NCBI RefSeq assembly: GCF_032854445.1
Contig: NC_088304.1
Span: forward strand, 11,789,704-11,853,703
Reading direction: 5' to 3'
From: Liolophura sinensis
Lineage: Eukaryota; Mollusca; Polyplacophora; Chitonida; Chitonidae
DNA: 64,000 nt
The position numbers and the translations under genes are program-made. Under the pieces are notes generated by a model. That model saw nothing but the letters and a program-made list of their open reading frames with translations, was not told where the DNA came from and made no database searches. Positions 1-10,024 of the stretch are shown piece by piece. Position 1 is the first letter of the stretch. Each line of letters begins with the position of its first letter.

Positions 1-59
1 ACATGGTAGTTCAAATGAATAAATATATAAGTAAATAAATATTCACCCCTTTATCTTAG

Positions 60-190
60 GCCGAGAACACTTCCTGTCCCAGGAAAGGACTTGAAGAATG
101 TGTGTTTGTTGAGAACTCCCAAGGACGCTAACTACATCGCATCTGAGGCGGCAGGGAAAAATGTTGTCATAATCGGATCTTCATTTATTG
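60..190 (+). CDS. AIFM3: AIFM3-like gene, exon ending in the NAD-binding glycine motif
   Basis: This internal exon belongs to an apoptosis-inducing factor 3-like flavoprotein, a family with an N-terminal Rieske 2Fe-2S domain followed by a pyridine-nucleotide-disulfide oxidoreductase domain. The acceptor is TTATCTTAG before base 60 and the donor is GTAAGT at 191. The first base completes a codon and the last base (G) opens one. The translation contains [20 protein letters not shown], then a strand and glycine loop, [10 protein letters not shown], which is the start of the NAD(H)-binding Rossmann fold. Vertebrate AIFM3 has closely similar sequence here (VPG.DLKNV..LRTP.DA). Earlier exons, including the Rieske domain and start codon, lie before the window. 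Product recognition is strong; biochemical activity is family knowledge only. Confidence 0.93.
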
Positions 191-393
191 GTAAGTTGTT
201 TTGAATTTTGTTATACTTTTTGGGCTCCTTTCACTCTTTTTAATGTTGTGTGGATCTGTTTTGTTGATCACTAAGTGCTCTGTTGATGAATATGAGAATG
301 TGTGCCTAATGTTAAAGTAAATTGGTTCCATGTAGTGATGCTTACTTGTAGGTTTCTAACCAACTTCTTGCTCTTCCGTTTTTAATATTAATA

Positions 394-1160
394 CTGTAAA
401 TGCCTTTTTATTCGCATGGTATTAACATTCGCGGATTTCGCGGCAAACACATTTCTGCGAAACTAAGTACCATCAAATATAAAACCCATGTAAGTAATTT
501 ATTAATGTAGCATGCATTACATTTATAAATTCGTTAACAAGCACTACAGTTCTAATACTTTTTCAAACACGTTAATTAGAAATACCTAATTTGGATGTTT
601 TCCGGCTTTGACAAAACCTGCAAGTCGATAATTTGTACATACATCGCTCGGGGGTTTCCGCACTTCTAACTTCCATTTCATAATGATGATTTCTGAGAAA
701 TTTCCTCAAATCTGTCACAGTTCCCTCAAAGTTTCACTCACATTGCTGATGCATGAGAATTAAACAGTGGGATTTATTTATATCACATTTAATCTTTCGT
801 CATCTCCAGGAGTGAGTGACACGAATATTTGCTAACACAGAGGGTAAGGGTTTCGTGTTATAGAAGTTAACAGTCATCAAAAGATTAAAAGCTTAGGAGG
901 ATTAACTTCCTTTGTCGGATCAAATTACTGTGTTGTATAGAATTATTGTCACATCTTACAGGTACAAACAAGTTTAAATGATAACATTGTTACTTGAATG
1001 CTTGAGTTGTTTTATTACTTGAGTTTCTGTATTGAAGTTTGATTTTCGTTTATCGGCTATCCAGAAATTCTGTTAAGATCCGCGAAAGTTGATTCCTGCA
1101 AATGTGTCTTCTTACCAAATCCACGAAAGTTTATGCTCGCGAATAAAAAGGCATTTACAG
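394..1160. mobile_element. TIR element of about 767 bp with TA flanks (mariner/Tc1-type MITE candidate)
   Basis: The ends are inverted copies of each other: CTGTAAATGCCTTTTTATTC on the left and its exact reverse complement on the right. Similarity continues imperfectly inward for about 80 bases, with related ..TTCG.GGATTT.. and ..ACACATTTC/G.. blocks in both arms. A TA dinucleotide flanks each end (392-393 and 1161-1162), as expected for Tc1/mariner target duplication. No transposase frame is visible, so it is probably non-autonomous. It lies in the intron after the 60-190 exon. Confidence 0.7.
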
Positions 1161-1596
1161 TATCTTGAATGGCTTTCTTCCTTTGGTACACTTTCCTTTT
1201 CTGATTTTTGATTTTGCAATAAAAACAGTGTTGCACTCTTCTCCATACTTTGATAGAAAACAATATTACAGCAAACGTAAAATGTGTTTATATATAAGAA
1301 AGCACTAGAACTCCTCATCTTAACATACACAATATGATTTTAACAGCTTATAAAAGGGAAGTCTATTACACAATCAACCATAAATTCTTGTAAACATGCA
1401 CTAGCTCTTGACCAGTAAGGCTCTGTGCTTGCCTCTCGCTCCTGCTGCTTCAGCTGTCTCATTGATTGGTCGACTGCTATGCCTCCAAATTGGCTTTAGT
1501 CTATCAGAATGTGCAATAAGTATAGCTTTGTCAAACTGCAAGATGGGAAAATTTCAGTATATTTGACGATCTCAAAGCGAACTAACAGGAATACCC

Positions 1597-1848
1597 TCAC
1601 CAACCAATTCGTTTATTTTCACTGGTAGCAGTAAGACGATTCAGCTGCCTTTGGGTCTGGTGTACCTTCCTTGTCGCCAGATCCTGTTGAACAGACACCA
1701 CCAATTTCTGTATTCCCTGCGCGAGGGCTTGCAAATCGTGAACCTTGACCACATCTGCCATAGCCCTCTGAATAACGATCTCTGATTGCCCTGGAAGCTG
1801 GCCACTGTAAATTTCGCTGGGGGTAACTGGCTGGCCAGGCCGAAAATA
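1597..1848 (-). other. Antisense open frame of 83 codons, unidentified
   Basis: On the minus strand a stop-free frame runs from just after a TAA (1849-1851) to a TGA at 1597-1599. It contains an internal ATG at 1761-1759 that would give a 54-residue peptide starting MADVVKVHDLQALAQGIQKL and rich in Gln, Leu and Val, with a helical or coiled look. The local base composition is more GC-rich than the surrounding intron. Two other minus-strand frames over the same bases are also open for about 80 codons. A donor-like ATGGCTAACAG/GTAAG lies upstream on the same strand near 2000. I do not recognise the product. It could be a decayed mobile-element gene, an exon of an antisense gene, or chance. Confidence 0.2.
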
Positions 1849-2532
1849 TTAAAGTGTACTTCTTTCTCCTGCGTGAACACATTCATTTTCGTGTTCTAAG
1901 CCGTGCCATCTCTTCTGGGACTCCCCAGCTTAGATCTATCCCGTCTGCTATGACAGGAATTTTGGAACGTTGCCAGTGAGGCCAATCTTACCTGTTAGCC
2001 ATTAAAACAAATCACACAAATCAAATTAAATATTTTCGATATACGTAATACCAATCCATCGTCCCCCAAGCCATCTAGCCAAAAGCAGTTCAGCTCTTAC
2101 CGTAAACTAATTCCCGATGTATACATCATTGTTTGACTTTAGGGCGCACAGCTCGAGAGCGAGTGGTATGTACAGAATTGACAACAAACAACGCACCGAG
2201 CGTTTGTATATTTACAAACATAGCGAGGCACGCAATGAACATTATGCAGCTGTTACAATCACAATACATTTACAGATAAAACATACAAGATAGAAGTGAC
2301 AAGTAATTCGTATATTTTACAAACTATCAGGCTGATGGAATTGGAGTCTGCAATCATACCGGTCAATATCAGTTCAGTTGCAATGAGAATAAAAAACTAG
2401 AGAGCTATTATTAAAGACCGGACTTTAATAAGAAAGAATACATAAACCAGAAGACTATAGTGAACATTTTTCGTATCTGGGCATTGTAATGGATTAGCAA
2501 TATTTATTTCCTGTGATCCCTATACTTAAGTG

Positions 2533-2755
2533 GTTTATTTTACCCCGTACTGAAGATTTCACTTATATGGCCAGCATTATGTTAGGAAGAAATCAGGCAG
2601 TGCATGGGGAAAAACCCACCATAACCATCTGCAGGTTGCTGACAGACCTCTTACGGCTGAAGAAGAAGCACGCATAAGCTGGACTTGAACTCACAGCAGT
2701 CACATTGGTGAGAGGCTCCTTGGACATTGTGCTACACTAGCAGGCGAACCACTCC
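2533..2755 (-). mobile_element. SINE-A copy, minus strand
   Basis: Reverse-complement copy of the SINE-A family. Reading the minus strand there is a tRNA-like head with a B-box-like GAGTTCAAGTCCAGC, then the body (CAGCAACCTGC, GGGTTTTTCCC), then the 3' domain ending TCAGTACGGGGTAAAA. It is diverged. Its head lies about 35 bases from the head of the next copy, which is in the opposite orientation. Confidence 0.8.
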
Positions 2756-2789
2756 TTATACTTGTAAGGCCTAATCATTATATTAAATA

Positions 2790-2965
2790 GGGGCCTCCGT
2801 GGCTCAGTTGGTTAGCACGCTAGCTAAGCATAATGACCCAGGAGCCTCTCACCAATGCAGTCCCTGTGAGTTCAAGTCAAGCTCACGCTGGCTTCCTCTC
2901 TGGCCATATGTTAGACGGTCTGGCAGCAACCTGCAGATGGTCTGGCAGCAACCTGCAGATGGTCG
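2790..2965 (+). mobile_element. SINE-A copy, plus strand, 3'-truncated
   Basis: Begins GGGGCCTCCGTGGCTCAGTT, the intact tRNA-derived head with A box (TGGCTCAGTTGGTTAGC) and a B-box-like GAGTTCAAGTC. A 24-base piece of the body (GGTCTGGCAGCAACCTGCAGAT) is duplicated in tandem, and the 3' domain is missing. It forms a head-to-head inverted pair with the copy at 2533-2755 and ends 188 bases before exon A. Confidence 0.85.
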
Positions 2966-3153
2966 TTCATTTTTCTTGGAGTTATAAGAACAGTCATGGC
3001 CGAGCAAACAGTAATATCCAACTGCTGTTCGATACACACGTTAGATAACTGTGGAAGTATGCATATATACATGAAAACTTTACCTGGCATGCTGTGTGAT
3101 GTAAGTCTCTGTCACCCACACGGGTCTGCATGTGTCGCATTGTCTCCCCCTAG

Positions 3154-3269
3154 GGATGGAAGTAGCTTCCAGTCTGGCTAGTCAAGCGGCCTCTATCACA
3201 GTGGTTGACATCATCGCCCTACCCTTCCAAACTGTCTTGGGGGACAAAGTGGGAACTGCTCTGCAGAAG
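3154..3269 (+). CDS. AIFM3: AIFM3-like gene, alternative exon A (Asp version of the NAD-binding helix and strand)
   Basis: Acceptor TGTCTCCCCCTAG; donor GTAGTA at 3270, which is rather weak. The first two bases GG complete the Gly codon begun in the upstream exon, and the exon closes on a whole codon (AAG). It encodes MEVASSLASQAASITVVDII and continues to ...ALQK: the helix after the glycine loop, the second beta strand ending in Asp (VVD), and the start of the next helix. In NAD(H)-dependent Rossmann folds an acidic residue at this strand end usually contacts the adenosine ribose. A homologous exon with the same phases lies at 9836-9948. Joining A to B gives TGA in the fifteenth codon of B, and skipping both gives GAT GCA TGA, so A and B should be mutually exclusive. 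Confidence 0.92.
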
Positions 3270-4402
3270 GTAGTACAGCAAAGCTTTCTCTCCCATATGC
3301 ACCCGCCAGTAAGAGTAATTATGGTCGAGAGTTCAAATCTGACTCTTGGTAACTTTAAGACTTGAATGCTTGACACCTTCATGAAATTACTGTAGTCGTG
3401 GTGGTTTGAAATAGTTCTCATGTACTTGATGGGTTTTCATTTAACCATATGAATTATATTTAATATATAATATGATCAAAAGGATTAGTTTATTTTGAAT
3501 AATCTGTTTGAGTTATTTAATTTGCTTTAGGCCTTCAGTATATAATTACATGTACAGGAATGACAGTTGAAATCAAATTGTGCTTTTATATATTGAAGTT
3601 TACGCCTGGTCAAACGAAAAACAAAACAAAAATAAGCTTGTTTCCGCATCAGTACTATTTTGTTCATTAGTGACGGCAAATAAAATGCACAAAGAAATCA
3701 CTTCTTTGACTTTATATTGACCCAATTAACCCATGTCTTTGATCTGGAATATTCTTTCTATGACCCAAGTTTCCTTAAAAAAAATGAAAAAAATGAAAAA
3801 TATCCACCAGCTAATATTGTGTTGATGGGAAACTAGTAATTTTTTATTGGGCCTTATGTTGACTCTGTCGACAAGTTATATCGGCGTCTGACATTTTGTT
3901 GAGTAATAATCACCACTTGGGTGACACATCACATACAAACGAAAACGTAAGACAAAATCCTAGACTGATATACTCGACTAACATTTGTTTAATTTCTATT
4001 TCTGTGTCATACTTTTGGGTCGGTCTTGCCATTTATATAGTGAATTGTGTCAGCATAATTATGTTGTGATTGTGCCGATTTACACGTACACCCTTTGAGT
4101 ATCAGTTTATATTTATGCCGTCACTTTTTGCCTCGGCATACTTGCCATTATGCACATGTTTTATACGTTCAGGGAAAATAAAGACATTTTTACAGGATTT
4201 ATATACCTGTATGCATATCTTGTGACCTTTATAAACAGTAGTCTGATTTTGATGAAAATCTAGTTTGACCACATTAGAACTTCCCTTTCCATTTGATATG
4301 ATTTATATATGTACAGTAATAGAGGGTTTGATATTCTTCCGTGTTTTTTTTTTTTTTTCCCTTGACATTTTTTTGTCTCAGTTGCACTTTCTTCTGCATC
4401 CT
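3270..4402. other. Intron sequence, nothing recognised
   Basis: AT-rich intron after exon A. I see no exon-like frame, known repeat or structured RNA here beyond short A/T runs. Confidence 0.5.
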
Positions 4403-4511
4403 GACCAGCCCGGATAGCACAGTTGGTAGAGCGTCCACTTTGGGAGCTGTAGGTCCAGGATCAATCCTGGGTCGAGTCCCACCTAAGACTTTAATAGAGG
4501 AAGTTGTACAG
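4403..4511 (+). mobile_element. SINE-B copy, 3'-truncated
   Basis: Starts GACCAGCCCGGATAGCACAG, the SINE-B tRNA-like head (A box TAGCACAGTTGGTAGAGCG; B-box-like GGATCAATCC). The family sequence continues only to GAGGAAGTTGTAC and the rest of the element is absent. Confidence 0.8.
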
Positions 4512-4865
4512 TGTTCCACTCAGCGCTCATCAACTCAGTGGATTAAAACACGTGGTTATTAAGCACGTGTATTAGAACAGTGATACATCTGTGCAGTTGT
4601 ATAAGTATACTGATTGTTTTCTGCTGTCTACATAGTTTCTTTGGCAACAGGCGGTAGGCGTTGGGGTTCTTTGGTTACAGAGGCCTGTTTTTTTAGCCTG
4701 ACTTTATAATCCAAACCTGTGGATGTTGTTTGCTGGCGACATCAAGTGTTATTGAAGTGTTATTTGACAATAATCTGGTTTTTATTCTGCTTATGAATAG
4801 AACTGCACTTTTGACCAGCATAAACAGGAATATTCATCCAGGCATATTCCCTTTAAGACTTCGAT

Positions 4866-5700
4866 CGACGCCTTCCAATTGTTTCAGACGTACTTCTGAA
4901 AAAATATTCAGAAACAGAGAAAAATCAACATAAAATGTCAGGAAAGAAGCAAATATTTATTTGGCTAGCTATCAAACAGATATATTTTCCGAAAAATATT
5001 CATCTTTTTCAGATTACAATAAACAGAGAAAAAATGAAAATAGAAATACAAGAAAGAAACAAATATGCATCTGACCATTCCCAGGAAGAAGACGCATTTG
5101 TAACTGCACAGATTTAAACGTGTACTTTCTAACAAAAGTCTTTTCTGACAACAAAATAGAAAAATAAAAATAGAAAGTCAAGAAAGCAGAAACTGTCCGA
5201 GGATTAATTCAAATAAAAAAGAATTTAATCACAGAATAACAATGCTTGTTAACCAATGAATACTCAAGACTTAATTGTTTGGCAAAACCATGTGAGGGAA
5301 ACAATGATAGGATCTTTTATATCATACATATCATTTCAGTCTTGATTAAAGCAGTATGGTGATGCAACTTGACATATCAGATAGATTGAAAGTATAAAAT
5401 CATAGTGTGATACATCCTGTTGACCCATTTTGAAGGAATATTTGGGTTGTTTTTTTGAAATGTGTGTATTTGAGTGACCGATTTGGATTGATCTAATGTG
5501 TTCTTGAGTCACAGTTTGAATATGGCAGATGTGCGCTCTTGGGTCATGGTTTCAACGGGTCAAGTGCACGTTCTTGAGTCATAGTTTGAATTGGTTAGAT
5601 GTGTGATCTTGAGTCATTGTTTGAATAGGGCAAATGAACTGTGTGTTCTCGACTGATAGCTTGAATTGGTGACGTGTCTGTGAATGACAGTTTCTACGTA
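4866..5700 (+). repeat. Two zones of degenerate tandem repeats in the AIFM3 intron
   Basis: Positions 4866-5185 carry loosely repeated A-rich pieces (AAACAGAGAAAAA, GAAAGAAGCAAATAT or GAAAGAAACAAATAT). Positions 5465-5700 carry about five degenerate units of roughly 45-55 bases built around TTCTTGAGTCATAGTTTGAA. No protein-coding signal is seen. The remainder, up to about 7180, is AT-rich with T runs at 6518-6556 and no recognised element. Confidence 0.5.
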
Positions 5701-7188
5701 CATGTGTTAATCGAATGTATGTTTTTGAGCGACAATTTTGAAATGTTGTTTTCCATGCAAACAGTTATCTCCTGTGCCAGTATGTAACAGTCACGGGATT
5801 TTGTTTAATATGTGGCTGTGTTTACATATCATTGTTACTGAAATCAACATCTGCTCTTCAATAGAGTATATATGAAGAGATTTGGGAAACATTTCATCCA
5901 TATTTACTTTATGAAATGAAATGCTCTGTATTAATAGCTAAAATATCTCAAATTTATTGCCTCTCAGTAAATATCAGACTCTGTGCCTGTACTATTTACA
6001 GTGTTAATATAATTCCAAAGTTTAAAGAGTTTTCATACAACCCACTTTATACATGTGAGAAATTTTGTACTGATTTTGGATTTTTAACATGTGCATGCAC
6101 AGATGATGCTGATAATTTGGTCATCATTTGAGCTATTCTAAAATAATAGCAAAAAATTTATTAGATTTGCGCCAATCAGTGTTTGCCAAAAATTACACCT
6201 TTATTGCCTCTGTAATGAAAACTTAACATCTCATTCACATCGACAGCAGAAATTATCAACATTGTCAAGCCAAGGACATTTGACAAGCATGATGTCTGTG
6301 AAGGTCATCTCCCTATTAGAACTTAATTCATGCATCATGTTATAAAATAAACATTGTTCAGAAACCAGTGAGACTTTGTGAATATCTACCCCAGCCCAAA
6401 ATGCCTAAAAGCTTGACAGTTAAACCATGTAGAAATCACCAGGAGAGAAATCATCTACAGGTTTGTGATACGTCAGATACATGTATATGTGTATAACACA
6501 TATCATAGCTGCATTTTTTTTTTGTTTCTATGATCTGTATTTTTTTTTTTTTTTTAATTCTTTCTTTGCTTTGTCTTTTATGTACTGCGCAATGCATGCA
6601 TGCCTGGCTCTCCATTTTTAATACGTGTGCACGTGCATTTTAGTAATACCATTTAATAAGGCTTAATTTACACTAATTGAATCAGTTTGCATATGATCTG
6701 GGTGCATGTGTAATGTCCATTTATCTGTGATGTTTGACATTTATTTATCTGGGGTTGAATATTCTACTAACATGCCTTGGTATTACTTTAATATTAATGC
6801 GAACGCACAATAACTAAAGTAACAAAAGAATATAGTACACAGTAATTGCCTTTGTACTGTATTGTGATGTGACAAAAAAACTACAAAGAAACATCAATCA
6901 GTGCATTTTAAGTTAATTTTTTGTGCAGTTCATAGGAATCAAAGGAATTTTTAAAGCGTGCTGTATGGAGGAGGTTAAAAATGAGCATACTCGGATGTAT
7001 AAAATAAAATAAAAATAATGCTCAGAACCTTGAGACTTTTTTTATACGTACATGCGTGCATGAATACCCCAATTCTTCTAAAATTTGGGACTGGTATTTA
7101 ATAGAAGTGTTGAAAGTATAATATTACATTCCTTCACCAGTCTTTTGGGAAAGTAAAGACAGGAGTATGTTATTTATTTATTCATTTA

Positions 7189-7770
7189 TTCATTTATTCA
7201 TTAGATGGTGTAACCATGCATGCGAGAAAAAGAAACTCAATATTCTTGCTAGAAATACATATATATTGGCTAAAATGAGCAGACCAGGTGTCCCAAATTT
7301 TAGGAGAAATAGGGTATGTCATCTAAGGTAACATATGATAATTCATTTATTCATTAGATGGTGTAACCGTGCATGCGAGAAAAGAAACTCAATATTCTTG
7401 CTAGAAATACATACATAGTGGCTAAAAAGAGGGGACCAGGTGTCCTAAATTTTAGGAGAAATAGGGTATGTCATCTAAGGTAACATATGATAATTCATTT
7501 ATTCATTAGATGGTGTAACCATGCATTCAAGAAAAAGAAACTCCATACTCCTGCTAGAATTACAAACATATTGGCTAAAATGAGCAGACCAGGGCCCCGT
7601 TTCACAGAGCACATGTAGTGCTACGTCCTCATAACTACCATGGTGACATAACACTTACAATACTGGTCACCATGAAAGTTAAGTGCAGGTAACGTTACAT
7701 GCACTTTGTGAAACGGGCCACAGGTGTCCCACATTTTAGGAGAAATAGGGTAAGTCAACTAAGGTAACAA
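7189..7770 (+). repeat. Three tandem copies of a 152-bp unit
   Basis: Units begin near 7189, 7341 and 7493 (ATTCATTTATTCATTAGATG) and run through GGTGTCCCAAATTTTAGGAG and GGTAACATATGATAATTC. The third copy is interrupted by a 128-bp inverted-repeat element at 7593-7720, so copies 1 and 2 supply the uninterrupted target sequence. Confidence 0.85.
7593..7720. mobile_element. Short MITE with GGCCCCGTTTCACA ends, inserted in a tandem repeat
   Basis: The left end GGCCCCGTTTCACAGAG and the right end CTTTGTGAAACGGGCCA are inverted repeats, with similarity extending inward to ..CATGTA... CAG flanks both sides (7590-7592 and 7721-7723). The neighbouring repeat copies read GACCAGGTGTCCC without interruption, which defines the insertion and supports a 3-bp (possibly 4-bp imperfect) target duplication. 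There is no room for a gene, so it is non-autonomous. Confidence 0.8.
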
Positions 7771-8499
7771 CAGTTGTTTTAATCGTGGAATTTTTTAAAG
7801 ATTTCTTCCATCGTAAAAAAAAAAAATCTACCAAGACAAAAAAAAGAAAAACATTAAGGAAGGAAAAGAATTGCACAACGAAGCACCAGATATAGAATGC
7901 AGATGAAAGATCATCTTGAAAATGTGGCTGAAATATTCACTGCTGTCATATCAGTCTTAAATACATGTAGTTTATAGCAACAGTTGTTCAATATCCAGAA
8001 AATGTGTACTCTGCCATGTCACATATTTCACCCCCAAAAATATTTCCTGCATTAGGAGTGTTAACAGTTTACCAGTGTTCAGAAGAACAAATAAAATGGT
8101 GAAAGAAACATGAGGCTTTATTTGCATGTCAAATGAGATAACAGATGGTGACAAGAGAATTTCTTTTGGAAAGCAAAAAATAAGCAATTTTCACAAAGAA
8201 AGGGTGAAAAAAGGAAAGGAATACAACAACCTATATAACCTTGGCAATTTGGCATATGTTTTTAAGTGTGTTTTATTTTTTTCCATACCCTACCGTCATA
8301 TCAGGCTGTCATGCAGTGTATCTAAAAGAACAAATTATTCAGAACATGTGCACTGTGCATATCTGCAACTGCTATATGTATATAACAGTTATTTTAGTCG
8401 CAGCATATATGTAATGGGTCAGCAGCCTATACCACAAATGCATTTGATCATATGGCCATCCCAGCTCTGCAGGGTTTACAGTCGGCAGTGTACACCAAG

Positions 8500-9640
8500 A
8501 GTAGAGTTACCAAATTCAGCAGTTTTCACAGATTCTGCATTTTTCACAGTTTAGCAGAATTCACAAATCCACTATGTTCATAGAATTCAGCCAGCTCTGT
8601 TCACAAAATTCAGCTACATGTAGCTGTAGCCTATTCACACAGTCCAGCTAGCTGTGTTCACACAATTCATCTAGCTCTGTTCAAACTATTCAACTGACTA
8701 TTTTCACAAAATTAGATCTGTTCACAAAATTTAGTCAGCTCTGTTGACACAATTTGGCTAGCTCTGTTGACACAATTTAGCTAGCTCTGTTCACACTATT
8801 CAGCTAGCTGTTTTCACAAAATTCAGCCAGTTCTGTTCTCACAATTTAGCTAGCTTTGTTCACACAATTTAGCTAGCTGTGTTCACACAATTTGGCTAGC
8901 TCTGTTCACACAGTCCAGCTAGCTCTGTTCACACAATTCAGCTAGCTGTGTTCACACAATTTGGCTAGCTCTGTTCACACAATTTGGCTAGCTCTGTTCA
9001 CACTATTCAGCTAGCTGTCTTTACAAAATTCAGCCAGCTCTGTTCTCACAATTCAGCTAGATCTGTTCAAACAATTCAGCGAGTTCTGCTCACACAGTCC
9101 AGCTGGCTCTGTTCACACAATTCATCTAACTGTGTTCACACAATTCATCTAACTGTGTTCACATAATTCGGCTAGCTCTGTTCACACTATTCAGCTAGCT
9201 GTGTTCACAAAATTCAGCCAGCTTTGTTCACATAATTCAGCTAGTTCTGTTCACACAATTCAGCTAGTTCTGTTCACACAATTCAGCTAGACCTGTTCAA
9301 ACAATTCAGCTAGTGCTGTTCACCCAATTCAGCTAGTTCTGTTCACACAATTCAGCTAGTTCTGTTCACACAATTCAGCTAGATCTGTTCAAACAATTCA
9401 GCTAGCTCTGTTCACACAATTCAGGTAGCTGTGTTTACATAATTCAGCTAGTTCTGTTCACACAATTCACCTAGATCTGTTCAAATACTTCAGCTAGCTC
9501 TGTTCACACAATTCATCCAGCTGTGTTCACACAATTTAGCTAGTTCTGTTCACAATTCAGCGTGTTCTGTTCACACAATTCAGCTGGCTGTGTTCACGAA
9601 GTTCAGCCAGCTCTGTTCACACAATTTAGGAGGGTTCACT
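8500..9640 (+). repeat. Minisatellite with a 20-21-bp unit, roughly 50 copies, upstream of exon B
   Basis: The unit is close to CTGTTCACACAATTCAGCTA plus G. It is variable at the edges (8500-8700) and more regular from 8730 to 9640. It lies in the intron directly upstream of alternative exon B and ends about 200 bases before it. Open frames through the array come from the repeat and are not genes. Confidence 0.93.
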
Positions 9641-9835
9641 GACATTGTTCACAAATCGGGTAAGAACAAACATATACATATAACAGTTTGCTAATTTTCT
9701 CTATTTTCCTCTTAAGTCTTCGCTTTTTAGCTTTCTTTGTAACACTTTGATTTTGTTGTTGCTTTTATATATATATATACACATGTACAACCTGCTAATT
9801 AATTAAGGACAATTTTTGCATGTATTTACCCATAG

Positions 9836-9948
9836 GTATGGAGGTTGCCGCTAATTTACATAACAAGGCAAACTCGGTGACTGTTCTAGTAAGAGGAGAG
9901 GCCTGTCTAGCTGTGTTCGGACCAAAAATTTGTCCCATTATTCAAAAG
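9836..9948 (+). CDS. AIFM3: AIFM3-like gene, alternative exon B (Val-Arg version)
   Basis: Acceptor TTTACCCATAG; donor GTAACA at 9949. It begins GT, completing the same Gly codon as exon A, and ends on a whole codon (AAG), so its phases equal those of exon A. It encodes MEVAANLHNKANSVTVLVRG and continues EACLAVFGPKICPIIQK. It is one codon shorter than A and shares GMEVA, the S.TV strand, G.K and the final QK. Where A has Asp at the end of the second strand, B has Val followed by Arg, so it may differ in nucleotide preference; this is inference. Both exons can be followed by the next exon (MHEEKGIKF...). Exon B sits between two large minisatellites. Expression cannot be judged here, but its splice sites and frame are intact. 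Confidence 0.87.
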
Positions 9949-10024
9949 GTAACAATTCCTAATTGTTGGTCACTTCTACCTCATGCAGTTCAAAAAAAAA
10001 CTGGGTAGAAATTCATATGAAAGA

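Noticed and set aside
2790-2870. tRNA-gene-like heads (here and at 19669, 20665, 27065, 61690)
   Set aside because: A and B boxes are present, but each is followed by the SINE body and tail of a dispersed family (or a comparable AT-rich tail), so they are SINE promoters and not tRNA genes.
8126-8554. 142-codon open frame, one of the longer ones in the window
   Set aside because: Its second part runs into the edge of the 20-21-bp minisatellite, its composition is that of AT-rich intron, it has no recognisable domain, and it sits in the middle of an AIFM3 intron.
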